A DNA stretch of 13,528 nt. Origin: Isotricha intestinalis. Its lineage: Eukaryota > Ciliophora > Litostomatea > Vestibuliferida > Isotrichidae. Position numbers and translations under genes: made by a program. The stretch's first letter is position 1. Each line of letters begins with the position of its first letter. Below, piece by piece: positions 1-7,395 of this stretch. The stretch is taken from NCBI GenBank assembly GCA_023807065.1, contig JAJJLU010004406.1, positions 1-13,528 on the forward strand, given 5' to 3'. A model generated the notes under the pieces. That model saw only the letters and a list, made by a program, of their open reading frames with translations, had not been told where the DNA came from and made no database searches.

Positions 1-1305
1 ATTATCTATTTGGAAACTATCATAATTTATATTTTGATTATTTTTATGAAAATCATTATAACTTTTTTTTGAGTGTTCACTGAGAAAATCATTATAACTT
101 TTTTTTGAATTATCACTTAACAAATCATTAAAATTCTTATTTGAATTATCACTTAGAAAATTATTACTAGATGAATTATCAATTTGATAAGTAAGATAAT
201 TATTATTCGAAAAGGTCTTTGGGATATTCTTATTGTTATTTAAATTTATAATTAAATCTTTATTGAAGCTTTTAATTGGATTATGATTATAATTTTTATT
301 TAATTCATTTTCCAAATTTTTCAAACCATTATTTTCAACATTATTATTGTTAAAATAATTATTATTATTATAAACTTTCTTAGGTGTTATATTATCTGAT
401 TTATTTATCTTTTCAAAAGATTCTTTATAAAAATTTTTATTTGTATCAGAACTCTCAAATTTATTTATTCTATTTTTTTTCAATTGTTCAATAAAATATT
501 TAAAAATATCTTTTTTTATAAATTTGATTTTAATGTTATAAAACTTAACAACCTTATCAAAAAAAAAAGAAATTTTTTTATTTTTTTCAATCTTATTAGA
601 ATAATCTTTATATTTTCTTTTATTATCATTAATATATCCACTTTTTTTTTTATTATCTAAAATTTTTTTCCACCAAATTTCAATTTTTTCAACAGCTTTT
701 TTCATAATTAAATATTTTGCTTTTTTTTCTTGAGCTTTTTTATTTTCTTTATTCTTTAAGCGATGAGTATATTCAAATCTTCTCATCATAACAGCAGTTC
801 TTTCTGCATTATTAAAATCTTTTTTTTCTTTATCTGAATTCATTAATAATCTACTTTTACTTGGAAGAGGAGTTAATTTCATATTATTTTTTATTTTCTT
901 ATTTTCTTCATCTGGATATTTTATTAATTGATTTGTTATATTATTATTATATTTATTTATCTCATTAACGTATTTTTCTATTGGAATTGTTTCATAATAT
1001 TTATCATATCCTAATTTTAAACCTATTGAATTTATATTTTGTTTAAAATAGTTTTTTAATGAATTTTGATTTTTTAAATACGCTTTTTCTGATGAAGATG
1101 TTGTTTTTCCTGTTTTTTTTCTTAAATTTAAATTATCATAATCTTGTTTATCTTTTTTATTATTTGAAAATAAATTTGAACATGAAGATGATTTTGTGTT
1201 TAATACTTTTGGAGAATTCATTGTTTTTGATTCACTTAAATTATTCTTTTTATTTGATAATATTGTTGAATTCTTGTTTAAATTAGAAATAATATTATTC
1301 TTCAT
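1..1305 (-). CDS. Unrecognised Asn/Lys-rich protein, N-terminal 435 residues (gene continues beyond left edge)
   Basis: I do not recognise this gene. Reading the minus strand from an ATG at 1305-1303 gives 435 codons without a stop down to base 1, so it is partial at its 3' end. The start is chosen because it is the first ATG, is preceded by the A-rich leader seen at other genes here, and lies just inside the open frame. The first ~165 residues are Ser/Asn/Lys-rich. Residues ~168-216 look helical and charged and end in a stretch around AVEKIEIWWKKIL (204-216), which loosely resembles an IQ calmodulin-binding helix but has Glu where Gln is expected. Residues ~310-435 are Asn-rich and finish with three 12-residue repeats. 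It is divergent from GAR1 across a 436-bp gap. It could be a cytoskeletal or signalling protein, but nothing seen fixes a function. The open frame is very convincing; the function is unknown. Confidence 0.8.
   Translation of the reverse strand, partial: MKNNIISNLNKNSTILSNKKNNLSESKTMNSPKVLNTKSSSCSNLFSNNKKDKQDYDNLNLRKKTGKTTSSSEKAYLKNQNSLKNYFKQNINSIGLKLGYDKYYETIPIEKYVNEINKYNNNITNQLIKYPDEENKKIKNNMKLTPLPSKSRLLMNSDKEKKDFNNAERTAVMMRRFEYTHRLKNKENKKAQEKKAKYLIMKKAVEKIEIWWKKILDNKKKSGYINDNKRKYKDYSNKIEKNKKISFFFDKVVKFYNIKIKFIKKDIFKYFIEQLKKNRINKFESSDTNKNFYKESFEKINKSDNITPKKVYNNNNYFNNNNVENNGLKNLENELNKNYNHNPIKSFNKDLIINLNNNKNIPKTFSNNNYLTYQIDNSSSNNFLSDNSNKNFNDLLSDNSKKSYNDFLSEHSKKSYNDFHKNNQNINYDSFQIDN
51..158. 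repeat. 36-bp tandem repeat, three copies, in frame in the left-end gene
   Basis: Units begin at about 51, 87 and 123, each starting AATCATTA on the plus strand. The first two are nearly identical and the third has diverged. The period of 36 bp is exactly 12 codons. On the minus strand the encoded units are close to SDNS-K/N-K-x-Y/F-ND-x-LS, with consensus residues S, N, K, S, Y, N, D. This fits unequal exchange or replication slippage inside a coding sequence with selection to keep frame. More copies may lie beyond the left edge. Confidence 0.8.
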
Positions 1306-1741
1306 TTTAATTTATTTTTTATATTATCAAAATAATTATAATTTATTCAATATATTTTATATATTAGTTCTTTTATTTAAAAACATAAAATATATAGAAA
1401 TGTCAAAGTGTTTTTTATAATTTTTCCTATTTTAGACTTTTATTAGATGATATTCAATTTTTAAGTTATTTCATTGTTAAATTTTATGACAATAAAAATC
1501 AATTAACATCCAATCAAAAATCTTTTAAATTATGTATTAGGATTATATCATTTTTCATTAAATTTTTAATGAGAATTATTTTTTATAAACAAATTTAATT
1601 TCACATTATCAATAGAAAATAAACCTTAAATATTATGAAAAAATATGATAATATATAACAATTTAATCAATAAATTATATGAATTAAAAATTTATAAAAA
1701 AATAAATAAAACTTTAAAAATATATCAAAAAAAAAATAAAA
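1306..1741. promoter_or_regulatory. Divergent intergenic region, left-end gene / GAR1
   Basis: This 436-bp gap lies between two start codons facing away from each other, so it should hold both promoters. It is almost entirely A and T. The one item of note is AACCTTA at 1622-1628, about 120 bp before the GAR1 ATG, which matches a motif found at a similar distance before several other genes in the window. The last ~100 bp before GAR1 are A-rich and poor in C and G, typical of the leaders here. No tRNA, small RNA or further open frame of interest was seen. Confidence 0.5.
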
Positions 1742-2290
1742 ATGGGAAAAGAACAAAAGAAACCTAATCAAAAAGGATTTAAAGGAGGAAGAGGAAATCG
1801 TCCAAAACCAAATTGGGATGAGCCTCCTAAAGAAGTAATAGAAGTAGGAAAAGTAATGCATCCAGTAGAAAATTACATTTTAGTAAAGCATGAATTAAAA
1901 GATAAAGTTCCAATATTCGGAAGACCAGTATATATAAAAGATAAAAAGAAAATAGGTATGATTGATGATGTCTTAGGACCAATAAATGATTTTATGTTTT
2001 CTGTTAATTGTGATAAAGATGTTAAACCAGAATCTATTAAACCAGGAGAAAAAATTTTTATGAATGTTGAACATTTTTTACCTTTTTCAAGATTTCTTCC
2101 TAAGAAACCAGGGGAAAAAAATAATACTGGACATGGAAAAGGAGGTGGACAAAGAGGAAGAGGTGGAAGAGGAGGAAGAGGAGGAAGAGGTGGAAAAGGA
2201 GGAAGAGGCAGAGGAGGATCAGGTGGTTATCGTCCTCCTAGAACTGGGAATACTGGATATCGACCTCCTAGAGGAGGACAAAAACATTAA
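1742..2290 (+). CDS. GAR1: H/ACA ribonucleoprotein complex subunit GAR1
   Basis: GAR1 is one of four core proteins of H/ACA snoRNPs in the nucleolus and Cajal bodies. It binds the dyskerin/Cbf5 catalytic subunit and helps substrate RNA turnover during pseudouridylation and rRNA processing. The 182-residue product has the full family layout: a short N-terminal Gly/Arg patch (about 12-20), the conserved Gar1 beta-barrel core (about 28-120, including PPKEVIEVGKV, GRPVYIKD, IGMIDDVLGP and the FLP end at 118-120), and a C-terminal RGG domain (about 132-179) rich in RGG/GRGG, then two YRPPR units at 163-167 and 173-177. Length fits the family. The start is the first ATG, after an A-rich leader. It has no intron, is divergent from the left-end gene and convergent with the CCCH gene. 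I see nothing missing from the core. Confidence 0.96.
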   Translation: MGKEQKKPNQKGFKGGRGNRPKPNWDEPPKEVIEVGKVMHPVENYILVKHELKDKVPIFGRPVYIKDKKKIGMIDDVLGPINDFMFSVNCDKDVKPESIKPGEKIFMNVEHFLPFSRFLPKKPGEKNNTGHGKGGGQRGRGGRGGRGGRGGKGGRGRGGSGGYRPPRTGNTGYRPPRGGQKH

Positions 2291-2661
2291 TATATTATCT
2301 TTTTATTTTTTATTTTGTTATTGTTTTTTAGTTTTTTTTTCTTTTTTCTTTATTTAAATTGATTTTTTTAGTGATTTTTTTTAAAAGATAAATAAAAAAT
2401 ATTAAGATAAAATTTAGATTATTTTTTCAATTTTTTTTTATTTAAATTATTTGATTTATTTTGGAAACATCAATTTTAAATAATTTATATTAAAAATAAA
2501 AAATTAAAAAAAAAAATATCTTCTTTTAAAATTTAATTTAAATTTAATATCATATTAAAGATAATTAGTTACTTAACTTAACACATATAAAGGAAAATCA
2601 TAATCAATATTATTAAAATTTGATATTAAAAAAATTTAAAAATACTACATATAAAAAAATT
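2291..2661. other. Convergent intergenic region, GAR1 / CCCH gene
   Basis: This 371-bp stretch separates the stops of two converging genes and should hold both 3' ends and polyadenylation sites. The left part, just after the GAR1 stop, is T-rich and the right part, which is 3' of the minus-strand gene, becomes A-rich, so each gene is followed by U-rich RNA on its own strand. No coding or RNA gene was seen. Confidence 0.6.
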
Positions 2662-3234
2662 TTAATTATCCATCGATTCCTTTTCTTCTTTTTTTTCTTC
2701 AATTTGATTTCCGATTAAATTAATTCCTAAATTAGGATTGACATTCATATTATTAACATTATTCATTCCTAAAAACATATTATTCATAATATTAGGATCA
2801 GGATAATTCATCATATTCATATTATTCATAACATTAGGATCAAAACCAATTAAAAATGGATTTTGCATCATCGGATACATTTGATTATTAATTTGTTCAT
2901 TTTGGGCATAAGCAATATTATCACTTTTAGTTCTTAATTCTTGATCTCCATGAGCAAAAGTACATAAAGTTCCATATCTACATGTTCCATCTTTTTCCCA
3001 ATATTTACATTTTACTATTTTGTAATTTTGAGGATTTGGACCCTTCTTTTTCTCAGGAATTCCCATCATTGGATTCATCATTCCATTTGTAGAACGAAGT
3101 TCGCTTATTCCATGCGCAAATTGACATTTGTCACCAAAAGAACATCCCTTTGTACTACTGAAATGTTTACATAACATTGTTTTGTATTTTGCTGGATTGG
3201 TTTGAGGTGGCTGAGATAGTGGAGTGAAACTCAT
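2662..3234 (-). CDS. Tandem CCCH zinc-finger protein, TIS11/TTP type
   Basis: This is a probable mRNA-binding regulator. In the TIS11/tristetraprolin family, paired CCCH fingers bind AU-rich 3' UTR elements and promote deadenylation and decay, mainly in the cytoplasm. The 190-residue product has finger 1 with C22-x8-C31-x5-C37-x3-H41 and finger 2 with C76-x8-C85-x5-C91-x3-H95. Both are preceded by the family's YK lead-in (YKTMLC, YKIVKC) and followed by FAHG-x-x-ELR. The gap between fingers is 34 residues, against 18 in animal TTP, so the two may bind less rigidly spaced sites. Residues ~120-175 are Met/Asn-rich and low in complexity, and the end is charged. The start is the first ATG after an A-rich leader. 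No intron. The individual RNA target cannot be told from the sequence. Confidence 0.93.
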   Translation of the reverse strand: MSFTPLSQPPQTNPAKYKTMLCKHFSSTKGCSFGDKCQFAHGISELRSTNGMMNPMMGIPEKKKGPNPQNYKIVKCKYWEKDGTCRYGTLCTFAHGDQELRTKSDNIAYAQNEQINNQMYPMMQNPFLIGFDPNVMNNMNMMNYPDPNIMNNMFLGMNNVNNMNVNPNLGINLIGNQIEEKKEEKESMDN

Positions 3235-3797
3235 TTTTTTTTTTATTTATTATTATATTTTTTTTAATTTTTTTTTCTTGTTTTAATTGTGTTAGATTTT
3301 AAAATGTTGCTTATTTTTATATGTTTTTTGTTGAAGTTATTTTTCTTTTTGGATTTTAATTAAGGTTGTTAAAAAGTTTTTTGGGTGATTTTATTTTTTA
3401 AATATATTTTTATAAAGTTGATTTTTTTATTATTTATTATTCTATTTTTATTTTTTAATATTTATATAAGAATCAGCTCTTTTTTATTTAACAGTAACTA
3501 TAATTTATTCAAATAAATATTGAAATATATAATTAGTATTATTATTTTCTTATTATAAATCTAGAGATTAATATATATAATAATAATCAAAATTATTTAT
3601 TTTATAAATTAAATATAAGCTAAATCATATATAAAAAAAATAATTTAATCTAATAAAAAAAAATTAAAAAAAATAAAAAATTATAACCCTATATAATAAA
3701 AAAACAACCTATCCACGTAACTAAAAGTAAAAAAAATTCCAAAAAATAAAAAAAAAATTTAAAAAAAATAATCTAAAAAAAATAATCCATTTAAAAA
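3235..3797. promoter_or_regulatory. Divergent intergenic region, CCCH gene / cathepsin B-like gene
   Basis: This 563-bp gap holds the promoters of two outward-facing genes. The left side is T-rich and the right side A-rich, so each leader is A-rich on its own strand. AAGGTT at 3362-3367 (AACCTT on the minus strand) lies about 128 bp before the CCCH start. AACCCT at 3685-3690 lies about 113 bp before the protease-like start. A less AT-rich patch around 3706-3721 contains CCACGT. No RNA gene or additional coding sequence was recognised. Confidence 0.5.
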
Positions 3798-5030
3798 ATG
3801 AAATCCCAGATTCCCTTAGACGAAGAGGCTCAAAAACGTAAGGAAGAAAATCGTCGTCAGCGTGAGGAAGCTCGTAAGCAGAAAATAGAGGAATACCGTG
3901 AGGCAGCATCTCGTCAATCCCGTCAACGTGCCGCAGCAGAGGAGACAGCATCTCGATTAGGAAAGAAGAAGTCAGAATGGTACATGAACCCATATTACTT
4001 AACTTTTGGTGGACTTGCTTTACTTCTTCTCTATGTGATAATAATGCTTTTCCTCAATAAACAACCACCTTTAAATAAGGTTCCCGTATTAGATGATAAG
4101 AGGATTAGAGAACATAATGATAATTTCCCTTGGAAACAAGGTGTCTCCACTTTTTGGGAAGGTGCTACTCTTGCTGATGCAAAACGACTCTTTACTACCA
4201 ATTTCGCTTCTCATTCTAATATTCCAAAATGTTTAGTTGATAATGAATTAATCGTTCCTGATTCTTTTGATGTGAGGAAAGAATGGGAAAGTTGTAAAAT
4301 GGAAGTTTTTAATCAAGATAGAAAATGCAGTGCTTATGCTAATGTTTTAGCTTCTGCTACTTCAGAGAGGTTATGCATATCTAGTGAGGAAAAAAATTTA
4401 AATCCTTTAAGCTCACAAGAATTAATCTCTTGTGATACTACAAATCACGGTTGTAGAAGTGGAATACTTAATAATGGACTTGATTATATTAGAGTTAAAG
4501 GACTTGTTGATGAAAAATGTTTTCCTTATAAAGGAAGTGGAGATGCTAAATGTGAAGAAATGTGTAAAGATGGTAAAAGAGAAAGAATTGATTCTTTTTG
4601 TGTTTTATTTGGTGAAGATGATATTAAGAAAGAAATAATGAAAAATGGTCCTGTTGTTGGAGTAATGCAAATTTATTCTGATTTCTTAACATATAATAAA
4701 GGTGTTTATGTTAAAGGAGATGATATTCCTAGATTTAGTGGAATGCATCCTGTGAAAATTGTTGGATGGGGTGTAGATGAAGAAGGAGAAGGAAATAAAT
4801 ATTGGATTGTTGAAAATACTTGGGGAAGTGATTGGGGAGAAAATGGTTATGCTAGAATTGCTAATAGTGGAGAATTCTTATTTGAACAATATGTTTATGG
4901 TATCAAAACTCATAATGAAGTTCTTAAAGCACAAGAAGCTTTGAAAGCTAAAAAAGAAAAAGAAAAAGAACATAGGAAAGTTGAAGATATTCCTGATACT
5001 AAATTGGATGATGATGAGGATAAAAAGTAA
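3798..5030 (+). CDS. Membrane-anchored cathepsin B-like C1A protein, probable pseudoprotease
   Basis: This has the papain (C1A) fold, closest to cathepsin B. The 410-residue product has a charged Arg/Glu/Ala-rich N-terminus (1-60), one membrane segment (about 67-86), a cathepsin B-type propeptide (about 104-150), the mature domain (about 152-369) and a Lys/Glu/Asp-rich tail. There is no signal peptide, so a type II orientation with the protease domain in the lumen or outside is expected. Seen: oxyanion Gln173, LSSQEL-x-x-CD at 204-212, GC-x-x-G at 218-222, active-site His317, Asn340 and NTW. The active-site region reads Q-D-R-K-C-S-A-Y-A. An ungapped match from Gln173 to Cys193 puts Ala179 at the catalytic cysteine and Tyr180 at the usual Trp. 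A two-residue gap would instead make Cys177 catalytic. The occluding loop of cathepsin B is absent. The substrate, if any, is unknown. Its 5' end is GC-richer than the rest. Confidence 0.9.
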   Translation: MKSQIPLDEEAQKRKEENRRQREEARKQKIEEYREAASRQSRQRAAAEETASRLGKKKSEWYMNPYYLTFGGLALLLLYVIIMLFLNKQPPLNKVPVLDDKRIREHNDNFPWKQGVSTFWEGATLADAKRLFTTNFASHSNIPKCLVDNELIVPDSFDVRKEWESCKMEVFNQDRKCSAYANVLASATSERLCISSEEKNLNPLSSQELISCDTTNHGCRSGILNNGLDYIRVKGLVDEKCFPYKGSGDAKCEEMCKDGKRERIDSFCVLFGEDDIKKEIMKNGPVVGVMQIYSDFLTYNKGVYVKGDDIPRFSGMHPVKIVGWGVDEEGEGNKYWIVENTWGSDWGENGYARIANSGEFLFEQYVYGIKTHNEVLKAQEALKAKKEKEKEHRKVEDIPDTKLDDDEDKK

Positions 5031-5473
5031 ATCTGTTTTTTTTCTAGATTTTTTTTTGGTTTTTTTTTAGTTTTTTCTATTTAATATCGATTAAATAAAC
5101 TTTATTTATATTAATTATTTTCACTCAGTTTTTTTGTTTCTAATTTAATTAGTTTAGTAAGATATGAAAATAATGAGCAAATAATAAATAATTCGAAAAT
5201 GAAAATTACTAAATTTAAATCAATAATTTTAATTCATTGACCTTTCATCAATACATCCTTTAATTCCTAATTCTATTAACTCATCTAAAGAAAATTTAGA
5301 AATAATAATTAATTATTAAACTAATATTATAAGATATAAATCTATTAAAAAATAGGATTATTTAATTTTATTTTCTATTTTTTTTTTAAGATATATATAA
5401 AAAAAATAAATGTTAAAAAATAAAATTCCAAAATTTATTTCAAAATTAAATATCAAATAATAAGAATTTTTAT
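5031..5473. other. Convergent intergenic region, cathepsin B-like gene / Stm1-like gene
   Basis: This 443-bp 3'-to-3' region starts with T-rich DNA after the protease-like stop and ends A-rich. On the minus strand, 5312-5229 forms a 27-codon open stretch with ordinary-looking composition, preceded by a TTTAG that could serve as a splice acceptor. It is too short to call a gene. No RNA gene was seen. Confidence 0.5.
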
Positions 5474-6832
5474 TTAATAATAATTTTTTCTATAACTTCT
5501 TCTATATCCTCTATTATTATATCCACCTCTATTATAATTATAATTATAATTATAATTATAATTATAATTATTATCATTATTATAATTTTTATTATCTTGT
5601 TTTTGAGCAAATTCACTATTTTCTAATTGATTTTTTAATTTTTCTTCTTCTTTTTCTTTTTCAGCTTCTTCAACTTTAAAATTAACATCGTATTTAAATG
5701 AAACTTTATCAGTAAGATCTTCTTTTTCTTCTTTTTTATCTTTTTTTTTTTTGTCTTTTTTTTTCTTTTCTGTTTTCATTGAAAAATATTGACCATAATT
5801 TTCCTTTTGTTTAATATCAGCTTTTGAAATTAAATTAGGATCTATTTTTATTTCTTTTTCTTCTTCTTCTTCTTCTTTTTCTTTTGTTTCAGATTTTAAG
5901 TAATCATCTAATGTCATCATATTTTTAGGTCTAATTAATAAGTCTTCTTTTTTTATTTCTTCTTTTCCCTTTTTTTTTTTTTCTTTTCTCTTTCTTTCTT
6001 TTTTAACTTTTTCACTTTCTTTGTTTTCTTCGTTTTTCTTTTCATCATTATCTTCATTTTTTTTTTCTGGATTTTCTTCATTTTTATTTTCATTATTTTC
6101 TTCATTTTTATTTTCATTATTTTCTTCATTTTTATTTTCATTATTCTCTTCATTTTTATTTTCATTATTTTCTTCATTTTTATTTTCATTATTTTCTTCA
6201 TTAATTTCTTTAAATTCACCTTCTTTATAATTTTTGTTATTACTATAATAATCATTCTCATAATTGTCATCATAATAATTATTATTTTTATAATAATTTT
6301 TCCCATAATAATCATTATTATAATAATTACCATAATTTCTTTGATATCCATAATTATTATATCCATAATTATTATAATTATAATTTTTAGAATAAATATT
6401 TCTTTTATAATAAGGTCTATTATTATAATCATAATAATAATTATCATTATAATAATTTTCTTCTTCTTGTTTAGCATATTGTTTATCATCTTGCCAAGTT
6501 CCTTTTCCTCCTGCTCCATTCTTTGCTATTTCTCTTCCTCTTCCTGTTCCACTTTTTCTTTCAAATTCTCTTTTTTCTTTTTTTTGTTTTTTTTCTTTTT
6601 TTACCTTTTCTTCATTTTCTTCTTCTTCTTCAATTTTTTGATTTTTTTTCCTTTCTAATTCTAGAAGTTTCTTTTTCTCTTCTGGTCTTATTTTCCTTTT
6701 TGTATTTTGACCTCCTATCTTTTTTATTAAACGCTCTTCTGAAGTAAATTTAGTGTTTATTATTGGAGTCTCTCCTTCTTCATCAGAACTGTTTTTTTCT
6801 CTGAAGTTTTGAAATGGATTCACTGTTGACAT
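5474..6832 (-). CDS. Stm1/SERBP1/HABP4-family ribosome-associated protein with expanded repeats
   Basis: Family members (yeast Stm1, animal SERBP1/HABP4) bind ribosomes, occupy the mRNA channel of idle 80S particles, and preserve them during stress. The 452-residue product keeps the family landmarks in order: an N-terminal VNPF (4-7), the basic FERKSGTGRGR stretch (90-100) followed by GTWQDD (111-116), MTLDDYL (306-312), a VSFKYDVNF strand (377-385), and an Arg/Gly-rich end (435-450). Two segments are expanded relative to yeast Stm1: a Tyr/Asn-rich region (~127-205) and an eight-residue Asn/Glu/Lys repeat (211-~270). Lys/Glu-rich stretches (~50-88, 275-300, 315-328, 355-372) are probably helical or disordered. 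A NYNYNY run lies at 421-434. The start is the first ATG. No intron. The assignment rests on ordered short motifs, so I am confident of the family, less so of exact function. Confidence 0.85.
   Translation of the reverse strand: MSTVNPFQNFREKNSSDEEGETPIINTKFTSEERLIKKIGGQNTKRKIRPEEKKKLLELERKKNQKIEEEEENEEKVKKEKKQKKEKREFERKSGTGRGREIAKNGAGGKGTWQDDKQYAKQEEENYYNDNYYYDYNNRPYYKRNIYSKNYNYNNYGYNNYGYQRNYGNYYNNDYYGKNYYKNNNYYDDNYENDYYSNNKNYKEGEFKEINEENNENKNEENNENKNEENNENKNEENNENKNEENNENKNEENPEKKNEDNDEKKNEENKESEKVKKERKRKEKKKKGKEEIKKEDLLIRPKNMMTLDDYLKSETKEKEEEEEEKEIKIDPNLISKADIKQKENYGQYFSMKTEKKKKDKKKKDKKEEKEDLTDKVSFKYDVNFKVEEAEKEKEEEKLKNQLENSEFAQKQDNKNYNNDNNYNYNYNYNYNYNRGGYNNRGYRRSYRKNYY
5532..5572. repeat. 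Hexanucleotide repeat (ATAATT), coding for Asn-Tyr dipeptides
   Basis: About seven tandem copies of a 6-bp unit. In the minus-strand gene it encodes the alternating Asn/Tyr run at residues 421-434, next to the Arg/Gly-rich C-terminus. It is likely prone to length change by slippage without loss of frame. Confidence 0.85.
6023..6202. repeat. 24-bp tandem repeat, five close copies plus three degenerate, in frame
   Basis: Five near-identical 24-bp units span 6083-6202 and encode NEENNENK on the minus strand (residues 211-250). Three diverged units follow to about 6023 (NEENPEKK, NEDNDEKK, NEENKESEK). One unit carries a silent T-to-C change. The period is exactly eight codons, so gain or loss of units keeps the reading frame. 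The alternate frames over this region only look open because of the repeat. Confidence 0.92.
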
Positions 6833-7395
6833 TTATAGATTATTAAATTTATTTTTTTTGATATTTAAATTATATATTTTTTCGGAATTTAAATTATTTT
6901 TATTTTTTTTGTTGTTTTTTCATTTATCTTTATTTATTTGTTAAAATATATAATTAAATAAAAACATAAAAAAAGAATTTTGATTATTTTATAATATTAA
7001 TTATTCTGGCGGAATAGAAATTATGGAATGAAGTTTAAAAATAAATGTTATATGATAATTAATCTTTATCCTAATCAAAATATAATCAGAAAAAATAGAA
7101 ATATTAAATAACCATAAAACTTATATTATCAAACATAAAAAATCTAATGAAAAAATTAGACTATCAATCCTTAAAATCTCAAATAATTTTTTAATAAACA
7201 AAAACAAAAAAAATAATAATAAATCCTTTATAAAAGACTTCAATAAAAATTATTATATAACCTTTTAAAATTTATCTTTATAAATAAATAATTTTCTAAA
7301 AAATAACATTTCCAGAAATTACAAAAATTAATAAAAAATCAATTAAAAATAATATATATAAAATATCTGAAATAAAAAAAAATATATATAAAAAT
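6833..7395. promoter_or_regulatory. Divergent intergenic region, Stm1-like gene / UAP56
   Basis: This 563-bp gap between outward-facing starts should hold both promoters. AACCTT at 7259-7264 lies about 137 bp before the UAP56 ATG. A short GC-richer island, TTCTGGCGGAATAG at about 7003-7016, stands out in otherwise almost pure A/T sequence and could be a factor-binding site. A perfect 6-bp hairpin (TCTAAT / ATTAGA) occurs near 7142-7159 but is expected by chance. No RNA gene was seen. Confidence 0.5.

Noticed and set aside
1059..1420. Two plus-strand Phe/Leu-rich open frames
   Set aside because: Antisense to the N-terminus of the left-end gene and its leader.
1667..1861. 64-codon minus-strand Phe-rich frame across the GAR1 start
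   Set aside because: Antisense of the A-rich leader and GAR1 N-terminus.
2064..2357. 97-codon Glu-rich plus-strand frame overlapping the end of GAR1
   Set aside because: Out-of-frame reading of the RGG repeat (GGAGGAAGA read as Glu-rich codons) that then runs into T-rich trailer. Not a gene.
3721..3993. 90-codon minus-strand frame
   Set aside because: Antisense of the cathepsin-like N-terminus. It is open only because that segment is GC-richer and low in T.
5953..6519. 188-codon minus-strand open frame rich in Ile, Met and Lys
   Set aside because: It is the neighbouring frame of the Stm1-like gene, kept open by the 24-bp repeat and by AT-rich Asn/Tyr codons. It contains no domain, and the overlapping frame carries the family motifs.
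6021..6747. Plus-strand Phe/Ser/Ile-rich open frames
   Set aside because: Antisense shadows of the Lys/Glu/Asn-rich Stm1-like gene.
3235..7395. Two divergent intergenic gaps of identical length (563 bp: 3235-3797 and 6833-7395)
   Set aside because: The sequences show no similarity, so the equal length looks like coincidence.
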